DNA of 64,000 bases. It comes from Thalassia testudinum (Eukaryota; Streptophyta; Magnoliopsida; Alismatales; Hydrocharitaceae). Below are positions 22,501 through 33,507 of this stretch, piece after piece. Location: the NCBI GenBank assembly GCA_037157565.1, contig JAZHRO010000003.1, forward strand, positions 42,173,001 through 42,237,000, in the 5' to 3' direction. The notes under the pieces are model-generated. The model had not been told where the DNA came from. It did no database searches and saw only the letters and a program-made list of their open reading frames with translations. The position numbers were made by a program, and so were the translations under genes. How positions within the stretch are numbered: the first letter of the stretch is position 1; each line of letters starts with the position of its first letter.

Positions 22501-23556
22501 AAAACTGCAGCCAAGGTGTTGCAGTGCGGTTTCTTTTGGCCCTCCCTTCACAAGGACACACACACTTATGCTAAGCATTGCACTAGGTGCCAGTCGTTAG
22601 GGTCAATGGCACGTCGTGACATGATGCCCTTGCAACACATCCTAGCTGCGGAAATCTTCGACATCTGGGGAATTGACTTCATGGGTCCCTTTCCTCCATC
22701 CAACGGCTTCGAATTCATCCTCGTGGCCGTCTACTATGTTTCGAAATGGATCGAGGCTATTCCCGCGCGTCGTGCTGACCATGTTATCTCCACCCGATTC
22801 GTCAAGGACCACATCTTTGCGCGTTTTGGGATCCCTCGGGCCATTATCTCGGATGGAGGAAGCCACTTTACCCATTCTTCTTTTCGGGCACTTCTGAGGA
22901 GGTTCAGAGTCCACCATCATATCGCATCCCCGTATCATCCTCAGACGAACGGCTAGGCGGAAGTGTCAAACCGGCAAATCAACCAGATTCTCCAGAAAAT
23001 GGTTCGGCCTGACGGTAAGGGTTGGTCCGACAAGCTGACTGACGCACTTTGGGCGTATCGGACCGCCTTCAAGGCTCCCCTTGGTATGTCTCCATATAGA
23101 ATTGTTTACGGGAAGCCTTGTCATTTGCCCGTGGAGTTGGAACATCGCGCTTATTGGGCAGTTCGCCAATGTAACCTCGACCCAGACTTGTGTGGTCGAG
23201 AAAGGAAACTCCAACTCCAAGAGCTGGAAGAGCTCCGTCGTGAAGCCTATGATTCTGCTCTAACCTTTAAACAGCGCACTAAGGCTTTTCGTGACAACCA
23301 TATTCGGCGGAAGGAATTTGAGCCATCTCAGCAAGTTTGGCTCTATAATGCCCGACTCAAATTCTTTCCTTGGAAATTGAAGTCCAAATGGACTGGTCCT
23401 TTCCTGGTCTCAAGACCATTCCCCAATGGGGCCATCGAGATCGAAGATCCCAAATTTGGGCGTAAATTTACGGTCAATGGGTAGCGTTTGAAACCCTATC
23501 TGACTCATGAACCTGCCCCCGTTGGAGAAACCGTTGCCTTGCTGGAGGGTAACTAA
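19573..23556 (+). pseudogene. pol: Q1 pol (PR-RT-RNase H-IN), two late stops
   Basis: A long open stretch (to 22,956) covers protease (ALLDLGSSINLIP, Asp codon at 19,819), RT about 20,870-21,600 (FMDDFSVF, MDD codons 21,394-21,402), RNase H about 21,820-22,190 ([30 protein letters not shown]) and the integrase HHCC knuckle and core (WGIDFMGPF; catalytic Asp codons at 22,675 and 22,852). TAG at 22,954-22,956 falls two codons before the catalytic Glu (22,960). A second TAG is at 23,482-23,484; the original end is TAA 23,554-23,556. In AVYYVSKW, Tyr replaces the Asp seen in Q2 (AVDYVSKW). RT could be intact, but integrase is not. Confidence 0.93.
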
Positions 23557-24900
23557 TTTTTTGACTCATTCTGAGTCCAGCTGGGGACATTAAATTCAGC
23601 ACTTGTTGGGAGGCACCCTAACAGCACTCACCATCCACCATCACTTTTCACACCTCTATCGCAATCACTTCACTTTTCTCTTCACCACCCACCATCCACC
23701 CACCCTTCCACCCTGATCTATACCCTGAACCTCAGCTCTTGTTACCCGATCTTCCATCCTTCCTCTGCCTTTCCCTGCATGCATATGAGGACATAGCATT
23801 GTTTGGCATGGGGGGGTGGATAGGCATCCATAGGATCCGGGTATGTTATGGTATCATACAGTTCCCACCTATTTATAAATATGCAAGAAAAAGAAAAAAA
23901 AAATATATATATATATATTATAATAAATGGTGTTTAGTAATGATCTTGAAGCTGAAACAAAAAGGCAATAAGTGTTTATGGATATTCAACCTCTGTTTTG
24001 AAGACTTTCCAGGCCACAAAAGCTTGATTCGCTCAGGCTCGGCTTAATTCACTTAAAGCATTGACAAAATAAATCAAGATCTCTCCTAACTAATGATGTA
24101 TTCTTGTACCTGAGACACAAGTACAAGATCCGTTGGTTTACTTTTACTTGAGAGCTTAAGTAAACTTGGTTCACACTACACATATCAGGAAAGACCAGGT
24201 GAACATAAGATCCAACCCTAGTGTTCATTAGGGAAGGTGGACTCCTTACCTGTGCGCGCAGGTAGACTTTTTATCCCAGGCTTTAGTCTTGTGTTTAGGA
24301 GCGACTCTTTCCACCAAAAAGAAACTCTCCCACCAAAAAGAAAAAAAGTGTGCTCTTTCAAAATGTGTTGTAAGAGATATACTGACATATGTTTCAAAAA
24401 AAAAAAAAAAAAAAGAGAAAAAAAGAGTTGTCAAAAAAAAAAAAAAAGATGTTGCAAAAGAGTCAGTATATCTCATAAATGTCTGTATAATTTGTTTTTC
24501 GGTGAGCCAAAAAAAAAATAGAAAATGGGAGTTGAGTTTTCCGTCATCATCTTAAGGGTCAATTCGAAGACATGAGCTGAAACTGGGACCAACCTGTACT
24601 TAAAAATTCGTGAAACCCTGGGATTGAGTCTTAATGTTCATCTGGTCAGTCTTGATCCTTCACTATGCACAAACCATAACCTCTTGAGCTCTCGAGTACG
24701 GCAAAAACCTCCTGGGTCCTGGAAATCGTACTTAAGGTTTAAATATCAAGAGTCCTGGTTAGTTGAGAGATGATCTATGTCATGTGAGACTTAAAGTACT
24801 GGTAGTCTTCTTTACAATTGATTCTCACAATATTCGATAGTAAACACACCTATATCACCTCAGAAGAAAATCTTCAGCTTAAGATCATTTCTAAATACTA
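23557..24900 (+). other. Q1 3' non-coding region
   Basis: 1.3 kb with no coding frame. It contains CACCATCC-rich sequence (23,620-23,720), a (TA)n run near 23,900 and long A tracts (24,396-24,450). The counterpart in Q2 (58,668-59,943) aligns along its length. No envelope-like gene is seen. Confidence 0.75.
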
Positions 24901-24939
24901 TTTTGCTAGGGACTAGCAAAAGATAGGCATGGGGGTATA
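24901..24939 (+). promoter_or_regulatory. Q1 pre-PPT hairpin and polypurine tract
   Basis: Arms TTTTGCTA (24,901-24,908) and TAGCAAAA (24,914-24,921) enclose the loop GGGAC. Then comes AGGCATGGGGGTATA (24,925-24,939) directly before the 3' LTR. Confidence 0.85.
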
Positions 24940-27258
24940 TGTTTGCACCTCAAAACACGCCTGTAATAACGCCTTCTTGTGCTATTTTCTAGCATTAACA
25001 TTGCATAGTAGGATCCTGTAATCGCATTTGTAAAAATGCTTGCATGCATGCATTTAATCAAGAGAAGAAGAGGAGTGAAACAATGGCTTGCATAGTTACA
25101 TTTTATCTCAAGTGCCTCCTTGCAAATTCCACCTCTTTTTATTTTTTTCTCTCTTGATTTCTTCTTTTCTTCTTCCCGCGGCTGCACTTCTTCCCGCAGC
25201 AGCTGCATGCATTTACTCCACGTCACTTCTCCCTGCCAACGCCGCTCCCTACAGCTGCAACTCCCGCACCCTCTCCCTGCTGCAGCCGGCATACCACTCT
25301 CTCCTCCTCTATAAGAAGCTGCAGCTTCTTCCTCGCGAGAAGGGCGGCTGCACAAAAACAAAAAAAACCCGCAGCCACCTCTTCCACCGTCTTCCCCTCC
25401 CATACGTCGGCCCTCCGTCGAGGAGACACCCGACGAGCAGGAGAACCCACTGTGGTGCTCACCACCACAGTGGGAACACCACCGCCCAGCTCTTCAATGA
25501 GCAGGTGGGCGTGGTGTCTTCTTTTCTTTTCGTTTTCATCTCCACACCATTGCTGCCGCTTCAAGGTCCGAAGCTTGAAGCAGCAGCAGCAGCTCCCCTC
25601 TCTCCTCCGCGACCTTCCCCGCAGGCGCTCAGCCATCCGCGCGTGCCTGCAGGGCACTTCTCCACTCCGTCCACTGCTCTATCGCCTCTGCCCTTGCACC
25701 CGCGACCGGCCGCTGCGTGCACTACAGCGGCCGGCCAGGCCCTCTCGCCGCCCCCTGCCAACCTCCGCACCCCTCCGCGACCGCTCGCAGACCCTCCTCC
25801 ACGTTCTCTCCCCCGCGCATCGCCCGCTCATCGTCTTCACGTCGGCCTGCAGAAACCCTACGCGAAGGCGCGCGCCCGCACCCACCGTTTCCAGGCGTCC
25901 GCTGCCTTCTCCGGACGACGCGACTCCAGACATCCGCCGCCGCGAGCAAACGTCTTAACTCGCGCGTCCGCTCTCTCTGTCGCCCGCTCTCTCTCTCTGC
26001 TGATCTCTCCCGCCCGCTCCCGCTCTCTCTCTCTGCTGATCTCTCCCGCCCGCTCCCGCTCTCTCTCACGTATTCTCTCTCTCTCTCTTTTTTACTCACT
26101 AATAGACACACACTCACAGCAACTCACACACACACACATTCACCGACGCACACACACCTATACCAACACATACACACACACTCACACACTTATAGTAACA
26201 TTTATATAAATATATATATACATACATACATATATATATATATATACATAGTATATCTATATAGTTATGTATACATACACATATATATAATATATATACA
26301 TATATATATATATATATCTACTTATATATACATCTATATACTTATACATATACTTATATATATATAGACATATATACTTATATACATATATATATATACA
26401 TATCTATATACATATATATATACATATATATAGTAATATATATATATATACTTATATACATATATATAGACATATATATCAATATATATATATCTATACA
26501 TATATAACTATACATTTATATATATATATAGATATATTTACTTATATACATACATATGTACATATATTTTCATGTTATTTATTATACGCTGTATCGCGGG
26601 AATATCTGCACCAGTTGCTAATATTCCCTGATACACGCGTACAAAAAAGCATGGTCCCATACATCATCCATCCTCCATCCACACTCCACGCGGCACCTAG
26701 TCGTGTTGGTTCGTCTCTCTAGACGTTGACTGACTCGACATAGTGCTACACTCCATCGTCACCTCCACCCCCACCCCTTTATATATATACTACATATAAA
26801 TATATATCTATAGCTACTATATTTACTTTCTATCTGTTAGCTTCCTTCTTAGTAAAAAGATAAAAAAGGTATAAAAGTGAAAAGATAATCTTTGATTTGC
26901 AGGTACCCCGTCTTGCGAGTAGCAAGGCGTGTTTTAAAACTCTATTTTGGCTAAAAGCCAAGGACACAATTTTGAGGGTGTGCCTCAAGAACAAGGATTA
27001 CCATAAAAAACCTAAATAAGAAAAACACCAAAAACACAATAAACGAACGGAAGAGACGCGTTTTAAGGAAAACGTAGAAACTCGACTTTAACCCCACTTC
27101 CCTGAGTTCGACCCTGGGCTTGAAAGTGATAAGATAAAATCAATTAGGCCAGGTTAAAAATTTTGTAAAGAGATGGTTAGGTCCAAATTAGGTTAACCAC
27201 TATACACATTTCAACGATAAAAATATCATATTAACAACCTATTCGGGCTGACCCATCA
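24940..27258 (+). mobile_element. Q1 3' LTR
   Basis: 2,319 bp, TGTTTGCACC... to ...GACCCATCA. The outer parts match the 5' LTR with a handful of point differences. The GC-rich block (25,560-25,960) differs much more, by roughly 30 substitutions over about 430 bp plus a missing CAG/CGG-rich segment. At about 25,993-26,062 a 36-bp unit (GCTGATCTCTCCCGCCCG...) is duplicated in tandem, whereas the 5' LTR has one copy. TATA is at 25,310-25,318; the leader hairpin is at 25,446-25,474. Confidence 0.95.
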
Positions 27259-27263
27259 ATAAC

Positions 27264-29952
27264 CAACTGGAGGTCCTAACTCAATGAATAACCATTCTGA
27301 GAGAAAAATAACAAACAAGGGGTAAAACTGTAATTTTACCATTACAGTACAACAACGGGTTTTCTCATGAGCTAAAAACAGGTGAAATGATCTTAACGAG
27401 ATAAAAAGTGGGTTAGTTCAAACAAAAAAGGGTTCATGTGAATTCTGGGAATTAAATGACTTCTTGTAACCCTAAAATTAACCCACTTGATTTAAAAAGG
27501 TTCTGGTTAAGAAAAAATTCACGTAAACCCTCTAAAAATCATAGAAAAATATTCTCTAGGGTTTATAACCGTCAATTTGGCCCTTAGAACCTATTTTGAC
27601 CTAGAATGGGGTCTAAGACAAATATTTGCCCTAAATTAAGTTTTACGTAAATTACCTAGTCAAACGTGGTCAAACCAAAAATCCAACTTCACCATTGGAT
27701 TCCTTAGGTTCAAATTAGGTTTGTACCAAAATTTGGACCTAAGGGGAATTCATCTTGACCCACTTTGCAAATAGGTCCAACCCAGTTACATTTCTACCCC
27801 CATATTTCAAAAACCCTTACAATTGACCACCTATCTTTTTCATCATTCCTTGCAATTAGGTCCCTCTACCATTATAGCGGAGGGAATCCTACTCAAGAAA
27901 GAATTCAAGGGCAATTTCTCCCTGATCTCTCAGAGAATCCCCTTCAAAATTGAAAAGGGAGATTCTCTGAGAAATCTTCTCCAGTGTGAACCTAATTTGA
28001 GGCCCAGTTTGGTACCCAATCTCTCATGTGAACGCATGAGATATTTGGGTCTCTTTCAAGTTTCCATCTCTGATGAACCTCCCTTACTTAGAAGCTTGGC
28101 TTCCAAGCACAAAACCATCCTCAGAGGCCTATTTAAGCAAACCCAAATCTCCCTGCATCTCCCAAGCTTGAAATTGGCCGGAAACACCCCTCAAATTCGT
28201 CTCTCTTCCCCTCCAGCCAGTTGGCTCATCAACCTCCAGCGACTTCCCTCTCTCTCCCTCGTTGCTTAGCCATAATACTAGTGGCAGCTTCCTCTTCCTC
28301 CTGCTCGTCTTCATCGCGTCGCACCCGCCAATGCCTCTGCATCCCCTTCGTCCTCGCCGATCTCCCCCACTAAGCGCCTTCGTCTTCGACGTCGGTGATA
28401 TGAGCTAGCTGCCATCCCTGCCTCCCCTTTCATCTCTTTATGCCCAGATAAGTTCCCTCTCCCTTCTACTCCTTTTTCCTGTCTTTATCTCTCAAAAACA
28501 CCCCTCGACGCACTCCACCACCATCATCCCCTTCACCTCCGGCCAGACCTTCGACGAGGCATCCCCATCGCTCTGCACCTCCATCCACCTCACCAACCAC
28601 CCCATAAGCTCCGCAACACCTCACTGAATGTAACCCCTCACTCCATACATGCCATCACTCAACAACAAGGGCCCCCGTACACACCCAGACACACGGCCAC
28701 AGGTTGCCCTAGGCACGTGCACTCAGGCAGTTCTACGCCACGCCGACCCCCGCAGTATACTCGTCCTGCCTCAATGAAGCCTCCTGAGCATTCTGACGTG
28801 GTTGTGAGGCCGTTTGCATGATTGTAGTTCCGAAGGGTTGCTACCATTGACGAACAGCAAGGAGCTCGCTTGCAAGCTCTCTCCAGGCTCCGCCCGCTCC
28901 AGGCTTGTGTCCCAGGTGTGCGGAAGCCCCTCACACATGCACTCACACCCTTGATTAGAGTCAACAACCTTCGCAGCAGCTATAATTGAGCGCTCAACCT
29001 CTGCAAGCGCATGCAAAACGAAGGTTGGACATTTAGTCCCACCTCAGAAGAGAGAGACCGCCTGCACCTGCATAAAAGGCAAAAGTGCATAGGCCCTTAT
29101 CACCTCAGTTACCACGGGGTGAGGTCCCACTCACCCTTCACCGACCTCATCCGTGACTTTGCCTTCGCAGACTTGGCCTGACCCGACCTGACTACACTCC
29201 TCGCTGACCACCGCACGCCGATGGGCCTGGTCCTGGGCACGTACCCGATCCAATTGCCCGAGAAAGTAGCTCTAGGAGAGCGAACCTAAGAGAGAAGAGG
29301 AGAAAAGAGCACACGTGGGTAAGGGTAGGTTTTGCTCTGTAGGAAAAAGAAGAAAAGGAAGCCAAGGGCTAAAGCCAAGGAAGAAAAAGGAGGAGGCCAA
29401 AGAGGAAGCTAAGGAAGGAGAAGAGAAGGCTGAAGTGGAAGGAGCTAAAGAAGAAAGAGAAGGAAGGACTGAAGGCAGAAGAAGAAGGAGCCACCAAAGA
29501 AAGAGAAAGAAGGAACTGAAGGAAGGAAAAGGCTGAAGAAGAAGGCAGAGGAAAAAAAAAGGCTAAGGCACGAAATCAGAAAAAGAGAGAAAGAAGAAGA
29601 AAGGAAGTAGCTGCCAGAGACTGAGAAGAGAAGAGAAAGAGAAGAAAGAAGATCAAGCACTGTAGCATCCACATTTTAAGGCATCAGATTCACAAATCAA
29701 ACGTCCAATTTTTATGCTTATTCACATACATTGATATTCTATGCTTACATTTATCTTTTTGCACTATAACTCTGGTTTTTATTGTATATTATATTCAATT
29801 TCTCAAGTTGTGCTCTTGATTTCTAAATCCTAATTTGCATCCTGTGTTCGACCTCGGACTTAAACTTCGAGTAATAAAATCTATTTGTTTTCAAAGCGAT
29901 TTCGACTATATTACAACACTTTATTTTAAAATAGGATTTTGCCTTGTAAACA
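27264..29952 (+). mobile_element. P1 3' LTR, right piece
   Basis: This continues the LTR begun at 13,727. It aligns in reverse with the P2 LTR (33,508-36,194) and the P3 LTR (48,248-50,716). A TATA-like TATTTAAG is at 28,130-28,137 (P2 has TATAAAAAG at the same place). Two hairpins precede it, a CpG-rich and then GA-rich tract follows (29,335-29,660), and U5 carries GTGTTCGACCTCGG (29,844-29,857). It ends TTGTAAACA. The next five bases, GATCT, would be the target duplication, but the left copy is missing. Confidence 0.88.
27928..27972 (+). other. Long U3 hairpin of P1 LTR
   Basis: Perfect outer arms TCTCAGAGAATC (27,928-27,939) and GATTCTCTGAGA (27,961-27,972) enclose a near-palindromic centre (CCCTTCAAAATTGAAAAGGG). 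It is 160-200 bp upstream of the TATA-like box. P2 and P3 LTRs have a hairpin at the same place with different arm sequence. Confidence 0.85.
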
Positions 29953-32921
29953 GATCTTTCTAGATATGTGCTTGGCGTGAAACGCCCAAATCCGTTCTTT
30001 GTAAGTTTACGAGTTCTCATACGTTGCGTAATTCATCGATCTCGCTTGTTTGAAGCTTTCTGTGGGTTCCTGCCTTAGAAAGATCTAGATTACACTTCCG
30101 TACAGCCCAATAGGCATTGTGCTCCAACTTGACAGGGAGGTGACATGCCTTCCCGTACACCAATCTGAAAGGAGACATGCCCAATTGGGTTTTGTGGGCG
30201 GTCCTATAGACCCACAAGGCTTCCAGAAGTCGGGATGACCAATCCTTCCTGTTAGGTCAGACAGTGACCTGAAGGATTTTCTTGATCTCCCAATTCGATA
30301 ACTCAACTAGACCGCTAGTTTGGGGGTGATAAGGAGTAGAGATTCGGTACGACACCCCGTATTTGATCATCAGTGATCTGAACTGAGCATTTGTGAAATG
30401 GGTCCCTCCATCAGAGATAATGGCACGTGGAATCCCAAACCGAGAAAAGATGTTCTGATGAATGAATTTGATTACCACCTTATGATTGTTGGTTTGAGTC
30501 GGAATGGCTTTGATCCATTTGGACACATACTCAACAACGAGAAGAATGTATTTGAAGCAGTCCAAAATAGGGAAGGGTCCCATGAAATCAATCCCCCAGA
30601 TGTCGAAGATTTTGCATACGAGAATTGGCTGTAAAGGAATCATATCGCAGTGGCTCATGTTGACCAAGGTCTGGCAACGAATGCATGCCTTACAATGATC
30701 GTATGCATCTTTGAAAATCGTGGGCCAATAAAAGCCACACTGGAGGACTTTTGCTGCGGTTTTATGTCCAGAAAAGTGTCTGCCGCAGGCCTGGTCATGG
30801 CAGAAGGACAAAATGTCTTGAATTTCTACTTCTGGGATGCACCATCTAATGATCTGATCAGCACCAATGCGGAAGAGGTACGGATCTTCCCACATGTTGT
30901 ACTTGGCATTGGAAAGGAATTTGTCTTTCTTTGCCTTTGGCCAATCGGACGGGATCTGATGTGATGCCAAGTAGTTTACTAAATCAGCAAACGAAGGAAG
31001 TTCCGTACTAATAGTCAGAAGGTGCTCATCAAGAAAATATTCTGTGATGGGTCCGGAAGGGTCGATACTGTCAGAAGGCGGGATAAGCAGTCAGCTACCA
31101 TGTTCTGCTTTCCCACTTTATCACCAATCTCGAGATCAAATTTTTGCAATAGTAAGATCCAGTGGATTAGTTGAGGTTTTGCATCCTTCTTCACAAGGAG
31201 GTGCCTCACTGTAGTGTGATCTGAGTATATGATAACACAGGAACCCAAAAGATATGATCTGAATTTTTCCAGGGCAAATACTATGGCTAGCAACTCTTTC
31301 TCAGTAACTGTATAATTACGCTGAACCTCGTCAAGTGTCTTGCTAGCGTAGTAGATAACCACGGGTTTCCCATCTTTTTTCTGCCCAAGTACCGCTCCTA
31401 CAGCATAATCAGATGCATCGCACATGATCTCAAAGGGTTGAGACCAATCAGGAGACTGCAGGATAAGTGCTTGGGTAACTCGATCACGCAGGATTTCAAA
31501 ATCCTGAGTGCACTCCTTAGAGATTTCAAAAGGGACATCCTTAGATAGAAGATTAGCCAGGGGGCACGCGATTTTTGAAAATTTGGGAATGAATCGATGG
31601 TAAAAATCGACGTGCCCCAGGAAGGATCGGATGTCTTTGACCGAGCTAGGCATAAGGGAGTTTGGAAATCAAATTCACCTTGTCTCAATCAACCTGGATT
31701 CCTTTTCCAGAGATGAGATGTCCCAGGATAATTCCCTCAGGTACCATGAAGTGGCTCTTTTCCCAGGAAAGAACCAAGTTCACATCTATACACCACCTGA
31801 GAATTTGGACCAAGTGAAGAAGGCAATCATCAAATGATTCACCGAATACCGAGAAGTCATCCATGAAGACTTCAAGGAATTCACCTACCATATCTGAGAA
31901 TATGTCAACCATGCACCACTGAAAAGTAGTAGGTGCATTGCAGAGACCGAACGGCATCCTTTGGAATGCATATGTTCCAAAGGGGCAGGTGAAGGTGGCC
32001 TTCTCTTGGTCCTTGGGATGGATTGTGACCTGATTATAACTAGAGTACCCATCCAAAAAGTAGAAGAATCAATTTCCCGCTAGTTTCTTGAGAATCTGAT
32101 CAATGAACGGTAATGGTAAATGATCCCTCTTTGTGGAGGAATTGAGTCTTCTGTAATCAATGTAGACTCTCCATGAATTCTCTATACGGGTCGGTATGAT
32201 TTCTCCGATTTCAATCGTGATGACGGTGAGCCTTGCCTTCTTAGGCACAACTTGGATTCGACTCAGCCACCGACTGTCGGAGATCAGGTAGATGATCCCT
32301 GCATCTAACCACTTGATGATCTCCTTTTTCACGACATCCTGCAGATTTGGATTTAGGAGTCTCTACATTTCACGGGATGGCCGTGTGCCCTCTTCAATAT
32401 ATATGTGATGTGTGCAGTATGAAGGGCTGATACCAGTCAGATCATCGAGAGTCCATCCAATGGCTCTCTGATGCTGCTGGAGAATAGAAATCAAGCGTGT
32501 TTCCTAATTAGGTGTGAGTCAAGAGTTGATAATTACAGGAAACGTCATATTGGAACCCAAAAAGATGTATTTGAGATTATCAGGAAGAGGCTTTAATTCC
32601 ATCACTGAGTTGTCAGTAGTAGCGGGTGCTTCAGAGTGGATGTCAAGGGCAAAGGAAGGAGCTATAGGTGTGTCTAGGTTGGGTTCGAACTCCTCTAATT
32701 ATGGGTTTTGATCCTCTTGTGGTTGATCAGAAATAGTTGGGCTTTCCTCGATACATAGGTCGTCAACCACAACCTCAATATCATAAATCTATTCTATAAC
32801 TCCGCAATTAATTCCTTGTTAGGCCTTAAAGATGTTGATCTTTAGTGTCTTGCCCCCAAATTTTAATTCAATTTGGCCCTCCTCACAATTGATATTGGCC
32901 CTAGTAGTAGCCAAAAAGGGT
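29953..32921 (-). pseudogene. pol: P2 pol, N- and C-truncated, broken
   Basis: Minus strand: the end of protease (RPFLATTRANINCEEGQ-like region, about 32,920-32,790), a linker, RT about 32,340-31,690 (WLDAGIIYLISDSRW; QRMPFGLCNAPTTF; FMDDFSVF near 31,860), RNase H about 31,500-31,100 ([23 protein letters not shown]), and the integrase HHCC knuckle (HDQACGRHF...CKACIRC) and core ([18 protein letters not shown]). It ends at the sequence before ISRK, exactly at the P1 LTR. Several stops and shifts separate segments of up to 237 codons. It is close to P1 pol. Confidence 0.85.
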
Positions 32922-33486
32922 CTTCACCTGTATTGTCCTTTTTAGGAATTTAGGTCCCTCTTTTAGTGTTCAAATGAATTTAAGAGCCTGATTTTAGGGT
33001 TTTGTTTAAATAGATCAATTCAATCAAGGTTTAGGCACACATTATTTAGAAAGATCAATTCTTGATTAAGCAAGTGTGTCTCTAAAAACTGGAATCCTTA
33101 ATTGGCTTTGCTTTGGTTCAATTTAATTTGTCAAAATATGGTACCTAGGGCTCAAAAAAGAATGTAATATCCCTAGATACCTTAGCTTCAAATGGGTGCA
33201 TAGATCAGGGTTTGGATGTTATCTAAATAGAATGTATCAAATCAGGCACTTGATGGTTAATCTAAGAATATAATGCAAGTAACCCTAATTGATTTTTCCC
33301 TTTTTTAGCTTTTTTTCAGAATTAGGGGTTTAGAAGAAGGTAGATGGAGTTTACCTGTCCCTGGAGTGGTTGATGTGCGACTGATCTTTCTTTAATGAGT
33401 CCCTAAAATAGATCACAATCGAAAGAGATGTAGCAAGTTAGAATCCAACCTGATATTGCATTCAAGAGATCTAAATTGCGCGTTGC
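32922..33486 (-). other. P2 leader fused to protease by deletion
   Basis: Minus strand matches the P1 leader (about 5,465-6,075) up to about 32,925, then jumps directly to protease sequence. The junction is near a short CAATACA word present in the P1 leader, so a microhomology deletion is plausible. About 2.8 kb present in P1 (rest of leader, gag, most of protease) is absent. Confidence 0.75.
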
Positions 33487-33504
33487 TCCCCGGCAACGGT
33501 GCCA
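33487..33504 (-). other. P2 primer binding site (tRNA-Asp type)
   Basis: On the minus strand TGGCACCGTTGCCGGGGA; one G-to-A difference from the exact tRNA-Asp complement. It starts 3 nt after the LTR end. Confidence 0.9.
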
Positions 33505-33507
33505 AAA

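Larger units (their letters stand above)
13800..27258 (+). mobile_element. Q1: complete Athila-type LTR retrotransposon
   Basis: The full element is 13,459 bp: 5' LTR 13,800-16,112, PBS, leader, gag, pol, 3' non-coding region, PPT, 3' LTR 24,940-27,258. LTRs start TG and end CA. A perfect 5-bp target duplication ATAAC flanks it (13,795-13,799 and 27,259-27,263). It inserted into the P1 3' LTR. The LTRs are near-identical except for one GC-rich block, which suggests fairly recent insertion. Both gag and pol are disrupted, so Q1 cannot supply its own proteins. Confidence 0.95.

Noticed and set aside
23557..24900. Possible envelope-like gene between pol and PPT of Q1 (also P1, R1, Q2)
   Set aside because: Only short, low-complexity frames; nothing with a signal or membrane segment that is shared by Q1 and Q2.
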